64,000 nucleotides of DNA from the NCBI GenBank assembly GCA_003104905.1, contig PQAS01000053.1:124001-188000 (forward strand), written 5' to 3'. The notes beneath the pieces were generated by a model. The model ran no database searches. It was not told where the DNA came from and saw only the letters and a list, made by a program, of their open reading frames with translations. Every line of letters begins with the position of its first letter. Position 1 is the stretch's first letter. A program made the translations under genes and the position numbers. Source of the stretch: Candidatus Methanoperedentaceae archaeon. GTDB taxonomy: Archaea > Halobacteriota > Methanosarcinia > Methanosarcinales > Methanoperedenaceae. Below are positions 44,601 through 52,872 of the stretch, piece after piece.

Positions 44601-45218
44601 AACGGCGGAGGGAACAACGCCTGCCGCGCATGTCATGGGGGAACTAAAGATATAAAGACACATCCAGCGGGTTACAAGACACCGAGAAATTGCATAAGCT
44701 GTCATGCAGCGACACTGGATAATTTCAGCGCGATTTACATAGGCGACGAGGAACACAGGAATGAAAGGTGTGAAACCTGCCATGTATCGAATATTCATGA
44801 AATAACAGGGCTGCACATGACGCCTGCAGTTAAAAAAATCTCTTTAACGAAGGAAGATAACAGGACGATATTGAGAGCAATAGTATCCGCCGGATATAAG
44901 ATGAAGATAAGAGATGCAAGATATTATATTGATTCGCCGCCTGAAAAATTCAGGATGGCTCCTGTGGACGGGAATTTTGATTCCCAGACGGAGGACATAT
45001 TTGCGGAAATTGATGTGTCAAATTTATCCTCTGGCAAACATCTGGTATTTGTTGAAGCAATGGAGAGAAACAATAAATGGGGGCTACCAACATCGTTTGA
45101 ATTTACAATAGAGTCCGGAAGTTTGAAAGAGATTGAGAACAAAAATACAAGTATGCTGGCATTAGCAGATATAATAGCCATATTATTGATTGTTTTTGCT
45201 GTAAGGCGCAACAGATGA
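41676..45218 (+). CDS. Secreted multihaem cytochrome c (23 haem-binding motifs)
   Basis: 1180 aa. Signal peptide at residues 1-23. I count 22 CXXCH motifs plus one CSNDECH (CX4CH). Nineteen lie between residue 26 and about 750 and four near 950-1045. Between and after them are haem-free beta-rich regions, and the protein ends with a single helix and RRNR, so it is anchored with the haem domain outside. Arrays of this size in archaea serve extracellular electron transfer to metals, partners or menaquinone pools. Upstream 178 nt hold the promoter. The Cys-rich 47-aa gene follows at once. Confidence 0.96.
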   Translation: MKKNRVIFALIVFLILAFPGSAVLDCKGCHQFDMGAFPLINEPFFGVHVNVNSTEGSGNLTNYDCMACHYSIDVFPHNSPRLTYTCEECHISNIIGIVPPDRIIYNHNRSANSTNISVGASCGNCHNKTSNLSIYSANASAAHYGRNASFGLSPGEEYCAYCHANSSTVYRDVMQNPKNTALGNHTSGIMFQSHPAGFPDCTTCHWTDRLHGQNLTKPVPNSGFCNNCHKNDPQKMEMHAGTVECIRCHTENDSDIHNIQYLLKDGTYRSVNATNCGDCHGAARTAFKLTTADCTTCHLGNGIVKFSEAPRFQSPLAHSTNPASGGLWNSSSYWDSQVNACKYCHGENKLHNTNPLGNISYIKSGNALNQSITNTSFWCANCHYKDGGLPGNYSYNITSFNPEPPEIQNKSGIVPTQASDGTTFYNHSLGGYSDETCKICHAVNSPATSAIFIHNVGTGGGGPDCISCHDNRGAGAPADKRIDIFSFNKSVHYGINKGGNGACWACHGDGTQPSGHPEGYKSPKKCSNDECHSLDQKFRAPMIYSHFKNACLNSNPTNIINYNVTTSQDCQECHANSVYSQGKSINSTVSHFASSDLIDSINCIYCHLDKDNSEKWGNATLIYENRTTLVELNREDNKFSAKEGESVDFGFGFSLKLIEVSSVRGSALIELIKENKSLETSLVNIGNYTYEEYLTIDNTSIKVPVIVINITGIFKMNDTGFIQFEGFRLKRVHPEKKITSCYSCHVIASPKMKYRVVERASKEKDEIFYTRETVNFTDKKLFNEITILQLLEGLTDEDMHVNIEPEKKRAIYEGETWNISEETSLMVRGVDTKSEVAILQLQTANYFYEDIVKRGALFEFTPTINYLGDQPKNVTIFRARVSGIIQATPKNMVILEEVVSLSPEIKKIIVNQTIGGYNTSWLWENSTINIGKIPENFHSPQIFDGGNGGGNCISCHGSEGFSVKKVFSLGKHDALNGGGNNACRACHGGTKDIKTHPAGYKTPRNCISCHAATLDNFSAIYIGDEEHRNERCETCHVSNIHEITGLHMTPAVKKISLTKEDNRTILRAIVSAGYKMKIRDARYYIDSPPEKFRMAPVDGNFDSQTEDIFAEIDVSNLSSGKHLVFVEAMERNNKWGLPTSFEFTIESGSLKEIENKNTSMLALADIIAILLIVFAVRRNR

Positions 45219-45259
45219 GACCGCAATCTATTTTTAGTATTATCAAATAATATCTTATC

Positions 45260-45403
45260 ATGGATTTACGCCAGTGTAAGAAAGACTGTAAGGAATGCAC
45301 ACCATGCGAAGATTGCAAGGCGCCACAATTCAATATAAATGTGATGTGTGGAAGCTGTCTGCGCTGTGAGACCCCGCATGTCGAAATGTATGAATGGAAA
45401 TGA
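45260..45403 (+). CDS. 47-aa Cys-rich protein
   Basis: Translated start MDLRQCKKDCKECTPCEDC, followed by a second cluster MCGSCLRC and the end HVEMYEWK. Eight Cys with two- or three-residue spacing suggest a small iron-sulfur or zinc protein. It begins 41 nt after the multihaem cytochrome stop and ends 4 nt before the next ORF, which suggests a small operon. No homologue recognised. Confidence 0.6.
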   Translation: MDLRQCKKDCKECTPCEDCKAPQFNINVMCGSCLRCETPHVEMYEWK

Positions 45404-45407
45404 ATCA

Positions 45408-45743
45408 ATGAAAGATGTCATTATTTCATTGTTACAAAAAAACAGGTATAATACATTCCTGAAAAATATGGTAGTATTGAAATGTGAATGTGGTTTTTCC
45501 GAAAAAATAACATATTATGATTTTCTTTCCAGTGGAGAATTCGAAATCGGACAAACCATCCAGACGATCAGTCCATTCATTTCCGAATCCATTCATAATG
45601 AAACGATTCGGGTAACGCCACTTAATTTATCACGTGATTGTCCTTCCTGCAAGAATAAAATTACAGAGATGTTCCCTATTTCACTTGAAAACCTTATCCC
45701 AATACTTCAAATGCAGCCTCCTGATCCTATTATGTACGGGTGA
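45408..45743 (+). CDS. Hypothetical protein with two CxC/CxxC metal-like pairs
   Basis: 111 aa. KCECGF near residue 25 and CPSCKNKI near 80 could form a single metal site. The middle has hydrophobic strands. No signal peptide. It lies between the Cys-rich microgene and the nitroreductase with short gaps on both sides, so the three probably share a transcript. Function unknown. Confidence 0.6.
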   Translation: MKDVIISLLQKNRYNTFLKNMVVLKCECGFSEKITYYDFLSSGEFEIGQTIQTISPFISESIHNETIRVTPLNLSRDCPSCKNKITEMFPISLENLIPILQMQPPDPIMYG

Positions 45744-45747
45744 TATA

Positions 45748-46266
45748 ATGGATACGATCGAAGCAATTAAATCAAGACGGAGTGTTCGTGGATTTACTGA
45801 TGAAAATGTTAGTGATGAACAGGTTACTCAAATCCTGGAAGCAGGGCGTTGGGCGCCGTCAGGGCTGAATAATCAGGCATGGCGTTTTATACTGGTGCGA
45901 AATCCTGATACCAAAATAGAATTGTCAAAGCTTACCAATTACGGACCTACTATTAAGATCGCACCGGTGCTGATAGTTGTTTTTCTGGATAAGGATCACA
46001 TGTATAATTATGTAAAAGACGTACAGTCGACAGGTGCATGCATGCAGAATATGCTCCTTGCGATTCATTCTATGGGGCTTGGGGGAGTATGGCTCGGTGA
46101 AATTCTTAAAAACAAAGAAAATGTCAATAAAGTCCTTGGAGCTTCCGATTCTTTAGAATTGATGGGTGTAATTGCCCTGGGACATCCTGTAAATAAGAAA
46201 TTTGTTTCAGAAAGAAAGGAATTGGATCAACTTTTGTTCATGGAAAAATTCGGCAAAAACCGGTAA
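45748..46266 (+). CDS. Nitroreductase-family flavoprotein
   Basis: 172 aa, on the short side for the family. SRRSVRGFTDENVSDEQVTQILEAGRWAPSG is the FMN-binding N-terminus; MLLAIHSMGLGGVWLG is the dimer/flavin strand. Family members reduce quinones, nitro compounds or flavins with NAD(P)H, and some serve biosynthesis. Four nt after the hypothetical gene stop. Confidence 0.9.
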   Translation: MDTIEAIKSRRSVRGFTDENVSDEQVTQILEAGRWAPSGLNNQAWRFILVRNPDTKIELSKLTNYGPTIKIAPVLIVVFLDKDHMYNYVKDVQSTGACMQNMLLAIHSMGLGGVWLGEILKNKENVNKVLGASDSLELMGVIALGHPVNKKFVSERKELDQLLFMEKFGKNR

Positions 46267-46424
46267 TGCTCGTTGGTTTTTTCCCCGTCATCATCGTATG
46301 GTAATGATAATTATTAGAATTATATAATTAACGATTAATATTATATATTATGTGGTTTATTTACATATTGTTGACGAATAATCCAAAGATTCGTTAAAGA
46401 TCGTTAAATTAAAGGAGGAATAAA

Positions 46425-46571
46425 ATGATTGTTTCACCATACTGCGAAAAACACGATATGGCAATACGACTCTTAACGCTTTCGCACTGTGACAGGCGGC
46501 AAGAAGATGCTTGCGAAGCCGGCCAGTGTGAACATTTTGGAATGCGGTTTTATTCCAAGGATGGGTTTTAA
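46425..46571 (+). CDS. 48-aa small protein with four Cys
   Basis: Strong ribosome site AAAGGAGG five nt before ATG. Translation begins MIVSPYCEKHDMAIRLLTLS, then HCDRRQEDACEAGQCEHFGM to the end RFYSKDGF. Cys at 7, 22, 30 and 35 with His neighbours suggest a metal knuckle. Two direct repeats TCGTTAAA (46391 and 46401 area) precede the ribosome site. No family recognised. Confidence 0.5.
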   Translation: MIVSPYCEKHDMAIRLLTLSHCDRRQEDACEAGQCEHFGMRFYSKDGF

Positions 46572-46783
46572 CAGACTATTTCCTTGTTTAATAAAAGCAG
46601 TGCCATTGAGGCATAAAAAATCTGATGATTCAGATTTTAGCGGATTTCACGGATATTTCCGTGTAAATCAGCTTTTTCTTTGTCTATATTCATTGTATCT
46701 TCATTATATTTTTTTTCAAGCATAATCTTTATATCGGATTACGGTTATGTATAGTTTTGTCAAAACATAGAATTGGAGGTTAC

Positions 46784-47212
46784 ATGACAACAAGCCTGAA
46801 TTTTTTCAAACAATATCACAGCACCGTGATAAAAGCACTTGGTGAGGATGCCAAGAAAGTAAATGCCAGAGTTGGTTCGATATTTGCCGACAACTGGGCG
46901 GATAAAGCAGGGAACCTGAAAAACAATGATGAATTTGCGAAGAGCTTTGAAAACTATCTCAAGAACGAACTTGAATTTGCAAAATACGTGAAAATCAATT
47001 GCGATGAAAAAAATTATACTCTTGATATCAAAGGATGCTCTATATGCCACGGCAATGAGATCCTGAGGAAAGAAGGTATGTCAACAGCCTGTCCCATAGT
47101 CCAGGCAGCAAAGTATGCGGCTGTAAAGAAAATCGGACGAAATGTAATAACAAAAGGTGTGGATAAACCTGGAACCGTGGGCGAGTGCCTTATCAAGTTT
47201 GAATTGGAATAG
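46784..47212 (+). CDS. V4R-like domain protein with CXXCH motif
   Basis: 142 aa from the ATG preceded by TTGGAGG. N-terminal helices (residues 1-75) are followed by a beta part with KGCSICHGNEILRKEG, STACPIVQAAKYA and GECLIKFELE. The C-terminal half recalls V4R/hydrocarbon-binding or related archaeal sensor domains, where conserved Cys bind metal. Without a signal peptide CSICH is unlikely to hold haem c. A TATA-like TTTATAT at about 46730 may serve it. Role unknown; sensor or adaptor is my guess. Confidence 0.6.
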   Translation: MTTSLNFFKQYHSTVIKALGEDAKKVNARVGSIFADNWADKAGNLKNNDEFAKSFENYLKNELEFAKYVKINCDEKNYTLDIKGCSICHGNEILRKEGMSTACPIVQAAKYAAVKKIGRNVITKGVDKPGTVGECLIKFELE

Positions 47213-47228
47213 TTTGTATATATACGAA
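47213..47228. promoter_or_regulatory. Palindrome TTTGTATATATACGAA
   Basis: One mismatch from TTCGTATATATACGAA, which occurs perfectly at 33863-33878 and with one change at 33727-33742. Here it directly follows a stop codon and precedes the sensor gene by about 100 nt. Candidate operator for a dimeric regulator, or an AT-rich structural palindrome. Confidence 0.4.
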
Positions 47229-47254
47229 GCAAACCTTTAAGAACTATTCGGATT

Positions 47255-47270
47255 ATTAATATATATTAAT
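47255..47270 (+). promoter_or_regulatory. Palindrome ATTAATATATATTAAT before the PAS gene
   Basis: Perfect 16-bp palindrome that also contains a TATA-like core, about 60 nt before the PAS gene start. It recurs with one change at 48607-48622 before the KaiC-like gene, suggesting shared promoter architecture. Confidence 0.4.
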
Positions 47271-47330
47271 GGAGATTTATAGGAATCACGATAGGGATCA
47301 CATTTTTTTCGCGCCTGGAGGTAATTTCCT

Positions 47331-48611
47331 TTGAGCGGCAAAGGAAGCAGAATTAAGGCAAAGAGGCATGATCCCGGAGATCAGTACAGGTTATTGTTTG
47401 AAAGCAATCCTCATCCCATGTGGGTCCATGACCTCGAAACACTTGAATTTCTCACAGTTAATGAGGCAGCTATCCATCGATATGGATATTCAAGGGACGA
47501 ATTTTTGGGGATGACCATAAAAGATATCCGTCCCCCTGAAGATATACCTGACCTTCTTGAAAATATATCAAAAGTTACGGAAGGGCTTGATGATGCGGGT
47601 ATATGGAGGCACAAGAAAAAGGATGGAAGTATCATTTATGTGGAAATCGTTTCACACACAATAGATTTCAATGGCAGGCGCGCAGAGATGGTCCTCGCAA
47701 ATGACATAACAAAGAGACTGGAAGCAGAAGAAGAATTAAGACTGAAAGCACAGCTTTTGGACAGGGCAACTGATTCGATTTTTGTCCATGACCGTGATGG
47801 AAATTTCCTTTACATGAATGAAGTTGCTTACAAATCACGCGGCTATACCAGAGATGAATTGATGGGAATAAATCTTCATGATATTATAGTACCGGAATTT
47901 TCAGGGAACATAGACCAGCGGATTGAGGCTGTATTGGAAAACGGTGAAGCTGTGTACGAATCCGCGAATTTCGGCAAGAACGGGTCAATAATTCCTATAG
48001 AAGTTCACTCCTGCATTTTCGATTCAGGCGGGAGGAAGTTAATCCTTGCCGTAACCAGGGATATCACCGAAAGAAAGGATGCAGAGAAGCTGCAAAGAGA
48101 AAAAACGATTGCTGAACTATACGGCTTCATAGTGAGCGCATTGCCTGTTTTTGCATCAAATGTCCCTTCACATGTGAGGCATAACCTGATAAGGAATTTT
48201 GCAGAACGTTTTGATAAGAACATAAGACCAAGGTTCGAGAAAGAAATAGAACACCTTCCATGCGGCTTGAATGTGGATAAAAGCATCAAGGAAGGTATTC
48301 CTGTAAAGTTTGACATTTTCATATTATGGCTGGGAAGATTGTTCGAAAATATCAATATCCGGACAAATACATCTTATGAAAAAACGGATCCGGAAGGAAT
48401 AAAAGCTAATTTGGAATTCTTGAACTGCCCCTGGAAAGGAGATGCAAAGGCAAATCCCATATTTTGTTTCATATGCAGGACAATAGTTTTAAGAAGCTTC
48501 ACCTGGACAAAACAGAGTGGAAGCGCGCAACAGAAGTCAAGCATAGCAAATGGCTCAAAAACCTGCATATTTGAAATTCAAGTTAAATTAAAAGATACAG
48601 GAATTATTTAA
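47331..48611 (+). CDS. Double-PAS sensor protein with archaeal output domain
   Basis: 426 aa from a TTG start preceded by TGGAGG. PAS1 lies at about 20-135 (YRLLFESNPHPMWVHDLETLEF) and PAS2 at about 140-260 (DRATDSIFVHDRDGNFLYMNE). The rest contains VSALPVFASNVPSHVRHNLIRNFAERF and a Cys cluster (LNCPWKG, FCFICR), resembling the 'methanogen output domain' found in Methanosarcinales sensors. No histidine-kinase H-box or HATPase domain is visible, so signalling is not by classical phosphorylation. The adjacent KaiC-like ATPase is a plausible partner. Confidence 0.85.
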   Translation: MSGKGSRIKAKRHDPGDQYRLLFESNPHPMWVHDLETLEFLTVNEAAIHRYGYSRDEFLGMTIKDIRPPEDIPDLLENISKVTEGLDDAGIWRHKKKDGSIIYVEIVSHTIDFNGRRAEMVLANDITKRLEAEEELRLKAQLLDRATDSIFVHDRDGNFLYMNEVAYKSRGYTRDELMGINLHDIIVPEFSGNIDQRIEAVLENGEAVYESANFGKNGSIIPIEVHSCIFDSGGRKLILAVTRDITERKDAEKLQREKTIAELYGFIVSALPVFASNVPSHVRHNLIRNFAERFDKNIRPRFEKEIEHLPCGLNVDKSIKEGIPVKFDIFILWLGRLFENINIRTNTSYEKTDPEGIKANLEFLNCPWKGDAKANPIFCFICRTIVLRSFTWTKQSGSAQQKSSIANGSKTCIFEIQVKLKDTGII

Positions 48612-48622
48612 TATATATTAAT
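48607..48622 (+). promoter_or_regulatory. Palindrome TTTAATATATATTAAT before the KaiC-like gene
   Basis: Overlaps the stop codon of the PAS sensor and lies about 42 nt before the next start. Differs in one base from the palindrome upstream of the PAS gene. Confidence 0.35.
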
Positions 48623-48663
48623 AATATATGAGATTAGAGAGTAATAGGTATTAGGAAGCCAGC

Positions 48664-49380
48664 ATGGATCGAATTAAAACCGGTATTGATGAACTGGACA
48701 AGATGATCGGAGGTTTTCCGGTCGGTAAGACTATTCTTGTTACGGGTGACGCAGGTAGTGGAAAGACCATTTTTGGGCTGCAGTTTGCTAATATATGCTG
48801 CACGGAAGGTAAAAAGACAGTCTATATTTCAACGGAAGAATGTGCGGAGGATCTCAGGCAGCAGGGTAAGTCTTTCGGATGGGATTTTGGGTCGCATGGA
48901 AAAAAAGGTTATCTGGAATTCATCGAATTGGCAGGTAACAGGGCTATGGAAATTGAGACATCATTGGATATCAATCTTGATTCAACAAAAGGTAATTTCA
49001 ATGAACTCCTTGATCAAATCCCTGTAGATACAAAGATCCTTATCATTGATAGTCTTGGAAATCGCACGGCAAACCTGACACCTCATGAATTCAGGGACAG
49101 GTTCGACCTTCTTGTTTATAACTTGAATAATAGGGAGATTACAACCCTTGTTATCCTTGACAGCGCGACTTCAAGGGAGTTCCATGACCTGGCCCTTTTT
49201 TCGGTATACGGCGCAATACAACTATTGAAAAAGGAGAATCCGTATACGGACCGAAGGGAAAGGGTAATGGATATTGTGAAAATGAGGAATACCAGAACGC
49301 CTATCCAGCTGCTAACTTATGAAATTAACGCTAACGGTATTGTGATATCTTCGCCTATTGATTCTTCAGGAATTGATTAG
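48664..49380 (+). CDS. KaiC/RAD55-like RecA-superfamily ATPase
   Basis: 238 aa. [21 protein letters not shown] leads into the Walker A GDAGSGKT (28-35). Walker B is [11 protein letters not shown] single KaiC domain without the second lobe, as in archaeal RAD55-like proteins that act in signalling rather than recombination. It follows the PAS sensor and converges with queC, overlapping its end by 4 nt. Confidence 0.88.
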   Translation: MDRIKTGIDELDKMIGGFPVGKTILVTGDAGSGKTIFGLQFANICCTEGKKTVYISTEECAEDLRQQGKSFGWDFGSHGKKGYLEFIELAGNRAMEIETSLDINLDSTKGNFNELLDQIPVDTKILIIDSLGNRTANLTPHEFRDRFDLLVYNLNNREITTLVILDSATSREFHDLALFSVYGAIQLLKKENPYTDRRERVMDIVKMRNTRTPIQLLTYEINANGIVISSPIDSSGID

Positions 49381-50057
49381 GGGCCTAATCTTTCAAGCAA
49401 AGGGTCTATAGTGCTGGCAATTTCAAAAGCACGTTTTCTCCGGAGACATGATTCACATATGCCGCAGGGTCTTTCCGTGCCCTCATAACATGACCATGAC
49501 CATTCAAATGGAGCATCTATCTCATAGCCCCGTCTTACGATATCATATTTATTCATAGAGATCAAAGGGGCCAAAACACGTGTTTTTGTGAGAGTCCCAA
49601 ATTTAAGCATCTCATTGAATCGTTCAACAAATTCGGGTGTATTATCAGGAAAAGTGGCGGCTTCCTCAGCATCAAAACCCGTGACAATAGTATCATATTC
49701 ATGATTCTCGGCAAGAGCTGCACCAATCGAGAGAAAAACAACATTGCGCGCCGGTACCCATACCATCCGAGCTGATTTTTGTGCGCTTTCCATATCATCA
49801 AGTTCATTTTCTTTTATTTCAGGCAAAACACTTCCTTCTGTCAGAGCGCCTCGAAATGTCCTGAACCATGGAAGTTCTATGACAATGTGGCCCGCATTAT
49901 ATCGCTCACATATCATTCTTGAATACAGTATCTCTTTTTCTCTTGCTTTCTGCCCATAGTCAAACGTTACGCACAGGATTTCATCGCTTATGTTATAGGC
50001 TTCTTTGAAGGCAACTGTAGAATCAAGACCTGATGAAAGTAAAACAATTGATTTCAT
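49377..50057 (-). CDS. queC: 7-cyano-7-deazaguanine synthase
   Basis: 226 aa from ATG; a TTG three codons earlier is weaker. PP-loop [11 protein letters not shown] at the start. Zinc cluster near the end: [23 protein letters not shown]. It makes preQ0, which in archaea is inserted into tRNA at G15 and converted to archaeosine. Divergent from the dCMP deaminase gene across about 60 bp. Confidence 0.96.
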   Translation of the reverse strand: MKSIVLLSSGLDSTVAFKEAYNISDEILCVTFDYGQKAREKEILYSRMICERYNAGHIVIELPWFRTFRGALTEGSVLPEIKENELDDMESAQKSARMVWVPARNVVFLSIGAALAENHEYDTIVTGFDAEEAATFPDNTPEFVERFNEMLKFGTLTKTRVLAPLISMNKYDIVRRGYEIDAPFEWSWSCYEGTERPCGICESCLRRKRAFEIASTIDPLLERLGP

Positions 50058-50116
50058 ACCAGACAATTGATTCCCTAAGCAGTAAATATTTATCGTTTGG
50101 TGATTATTAATCGCCG

Positions 50117-50563
50117 ATGCGACCTACACTGGATGAATATTTCATGGAAATAGCAACCATAGTTGCAAAACGCTCAACTTGCCTCCGGAATCAGGTCGGT
50201 GCAGTGATAGTTAAGGATAAGAGGATACTTTCCACAGGCTATAATGGCGCACCAAGGAACCTTGAACATTGTCTGGATATCGGATGCATCCGGCAGAAAA
50301 ACAATATTGCATCCGGGACAAGGCATGAACTGTGCCGCGCCGTTCACGCAGAACAAAATGCAATTATCCAGGCGGCGCTTCACGGTGTCAGTATTGAGAA
50401 CGCAACGGTTTATTGCACTCACCAGCCGTGTATCCTGTGCGCAAAGATGCTCATCAATTCAAGGATTGAAAAAGTCATATTCGGGACCGTATATCCGGAC
50501 AAGGAATCCCTGGATTTTTTTGACAAAGCAGGTGTCAGGGTCGAACAATTTTCCCCCAGGTGA
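50117..50563 (+). CDS. dCMP deaminase-family protein
   Basis: 148 aa. Zinc/catalytic site HAEQN (77-81) and PCILC (104-108). [25 protein letters not shown] is the deoxycytidylate deaminase N-terminus. It gives dUMP for thymidylate synthesis. First of a nucleotide/lipid cluster; carS starts 5 nt after its stop. Confidence 0.94.
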   Translation: MRPTLDEYFMEIATIVAKRSTCLRNQVGAVIVKDKRILSTGYNGAPRNLEHCLDIGCIRQKNNIASGTRHELCRAVHAEQNAIIQAALHGVSIENATVYCTHQPCILCAKMLINSRIEKVIFGTVYPDKESLDFFDKAGVRVEQFSPR

Positions 50564-50568
50564 GGAAA

Positions 50569-51120
50569 ATGTTTGAGATGATCGCAAATATTGCGGAATT
50601 AATAATGAAAGCTTCATGGTTGATGCTTCCTGCCTACCTGGCAAATCCGACCGCTGTTGTTTTTGGTGGCGGAACGCCTGTTGATTTAAGGAAGAACTGG
50701 CGTGACGGGAAAAGAATATTTGGTGATGGCAAGACTTTCCGTGGTCTAATCGGAGGTACAGCGAGTGGTGTTGCCGCAGGACTCATACAAATGCAGATCA
50801 CTTCAATGCAATATCTTGGGACATTCACCCTTATATCTATATTTACGATGTCTTTCGGCGCTCTACTAGGAGATATGGCAAAAAGTTTTTTTAAGAGAAG
50901 GCTCGGGTATGACAGGGGCGCAAAATTCCCTCTTGTAGACCAGCTGGATTTTGTAGCAGGTGCCTGGATACTGACATATGCATTTGACTCTGTCTGGTTT
51001 TCGGATAATTTTCTTGCATCCCCGTGGATAATGGTAACTGTCGTGCTTTTCACGCCGCTTTTACACAGGCTTACAAATATTATCGGATATTATTCTGGAT
51101 TAAAAAAGGAGCCCTGGTAA
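50569..51120 (+). CDS. carS: CDP-archaeol synthase
   Basis: 183 aa from the ATG after AGGTGAGG. Four to five membrane helices. Characteristic GDGKTFRGLIGGTASG and FKRRLGYDRGAKFPLVDQLDFVAGAW, related to CDP-diacylglycerol synthases. It activates digeranylgeranylglyceryl phosphate with CTP in archaeal lipid synthesis, a strictly archaeal marker. The stop overlaps pyrE by one base (TAATG). Confidence 0.96.
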   Translation: MFEMIANIAELIMKASWLMLPAYLANPTAVVFGGGTPVDLRKNWRDGKRIFGDGKTFRGLIGGTASGVAAGLIQMQITSMQYLGTFTLISIFTMSFGALLGDMAKSFFKRRLGYDRGAKFPLVDQLDFVAGAWILTYAFDSVWFSDNFLASPWIMVTVVLFTPLLHRLTNIIGYYSGLKKEPW

Positions 51121-51647
51121 TGACCTCAATTACAGATTCCCTTAAAGATTGCAAAGCTATCAGGTTTGGAGCTTTTACCCTTGCATCCGGGAAGAAGAGC
51201 AGTTATTATATCGATATCAAAAAAGCCATTGCACTTCCCCGGATCTTAAGACAGATAGCCCTGGAAATTTCTGAAAAGATAAAGCAACATTCTATTAAAG
51301 CTGATTACATCGGATGTGTCGCGCTTGGCGGCGTTCCTATAGCTGTTGCCGTATCGCTGGAAACGGATCTTCCATTGATAATAATCAGAAAAGAGGCAAA
51401 GGAGTACGGAACAAAGGGCCAGATAGTAGGGGATTTCATCAGGAACAGCAGGGTACTCATGGTAGAAGATGTCGCTACGACCGGAGGTTCTGTTTTGAAA
51501 GCCATAGAATTGTTAAGAGATGAGGGGCTGCTTGTTGAGCATGTCATCGTGGTAGTAGATCGTGAAGAAGGGGCACTATCCGCTCTTTCGAAAGCCAGGG
51601 TGGAACTCATCCCCCTTGCGAAGGTAAGCGAACTGCTTAAAAAATAA
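51120..51647 (+). CDS. pyrE: Orotate phosphoribosyltransferase
   Basis: 175 aa. PRPP loop VLMVEDVATTGGSVLKAIELL, preceded by LASGKKSSYYIDIKKAI and RKEAKEYGTKGQIVGD. UMP synthesis. Its start depends on translational coupling to carS. Confidence 0.96.
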   Translation: MTSITDSLKDCKAIRFGAFTLASGKKSSYYIDIKKAIALPRILRQIALEISEKIKQHSIKADYIGCVALGGVPIAVAVSLETDLPLIIIRKEAKEYGTKGQIVGDFIRNSRVLMVEDVATTGGSVLKAIELLRDEGLLVEHVIVVVDREEGALSALSKARVELIPLAKVSELLKK

Positions 51648-51687
51648 ATGTAATTACGTAAACATTATAAGGGTTTTAAGATATTAT

Positions 51688-52872
51688 ATGCAATATTTAA
51701 TGAATTCGAGGTCTGAGGCAATTATTAAGAATCAAGACAATAAGATATGGATTAATGAATTAGATTTTTTGAGAGCTTTTGCGGTCTTAGCGGTCATAAT
51801 GATACACACGGTTGCAAAGTTCAAAGAAATCGATTCTCTGAATTCATTAGTATACGTGAATGTCTTTATTGATGTTGTTTCGCATTTTGCAGTTCCTGTG
51901 TTTATCCTGATCTCAGGAATAGTTCTTTCATATAATTATTATGAAAATATTAATTACAAATCATACTATATTAAAAGATTTTTTTCAATAATTCCTCAGT
52001 TTCTTTTTTTTTCCACATTTTATCTGGTTTTTTCTGTCGTTATGGGTCACAGGAATCCTTCGTTTTCTAGAGCGATAGATTTGATTATTTCGGGAGAATC
52101 AAGTTATCATTTATGGTTTTTTGTATTATTGATTCAATTCTATCTCATATATCCGTTATTAATAAAGTTGTATTTCTTATGTCTATCCAGGCATAAATTA
52201 AGCCTGTTTATAATACTGCCACTTATTATACAAATATTATTTTATTTCCTTTCTGTTTTCCTTCCTGCTCCATATGATAAAAATATATCAAGTCTAATTG
52301 ATTATTACATTCATAATGTGTTCATATCAAATATTTTCTATTTTGTATTAGGCATTCATTTTGGGAGAAATGTTAAATCGATGAAGAATTATATAAATAA
52401 TGTAAATGATAAACTTCTATATTTTTTGTTGATCTTATCAAATGTATCTATATATGTTATAAAAATAAGGGGAATGGAAATTTATGGAACTAATGAAATC
52501 AATACATTATTTTTACTCCCGATAAAAACCATTGAACCACTACAATATATTTTAAGTTTTATTTTATTGTGGAAAATTGCCTCAAAGTTAATTGAGAAAA
52601 GTAATTTAGTTATTAGATCATTGAAAGATATTGGTAGATTTTCTTTTGGTATATATTTAGTGCATGTTTTTTATATAATCGTATTGACAAAAATTCTGGG
52701 GCCATATAAAATAACCTTCTCAGACTGGACATATTATCCGATAATATTTATCTTTGTGTCGATCTTAAGTTATTTAACATGCAAAATAATTTCATTTACA
52801 CCCTTTAGTTATTCCGTTATTGGGATTCGTTCTGCATCTGCTAAAACGAGAGCACCTGTATACAAGGGCTAA
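51688..52872 (+). CDS. Acyltransferase-3 family membrane protein, copy 1
   Basis: 394 aa, about ten membrane helices. The N-terminus INELDFLRAFAVLAVIMIHTVAKF is the AT3 start with the conserved RAxA and catalytic-type His. The gene is AT-rich compared with neighbours. AT3 proteins O-acylate sugars or surface polymers (OafA/WecH type). A paralogue follows; both share a similar leader sequence (AACATTNTAAGGG...TAAGATATTAT). Substrate unknown; the sugar-nucleotide operon 7 kb away is a possible context. Confidence 0.9.
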   Translation: MQYLMNSRSEAIIKNQDNKIWINELDFLRAFAVLAVIMIHTVAKFKEIDSLNSLVYVNVFIDVVSHFAVPVFILISGIVLSYNYYENINYKSYYIKRFFSIIPQFLFFSTFYLVFSVVMGHRNPSFSRAIDLIISGESSYHLWFFVLLIQFYLIYPLLIKLYFLCLSRHKLSLFIILPLIIQILFYFLSVFLPAPYDKNISSLIDYYIHNVFISNIFYFVLGIHFGRNVKSMKNYINNVNDKLLYFLLILSNVSIYVIKIRGMEIYGTNEINTLFLLPIKTIEPLQYILSFILLWKIASKLIEKSNLVIRSLKDIGRFSFGIYLVHVFYIIVLTKILGPYKITFSDWTYYPIIFIFVSILSYLTCKIISFTPFSYSVIGIRSASAKTRAPVYKG

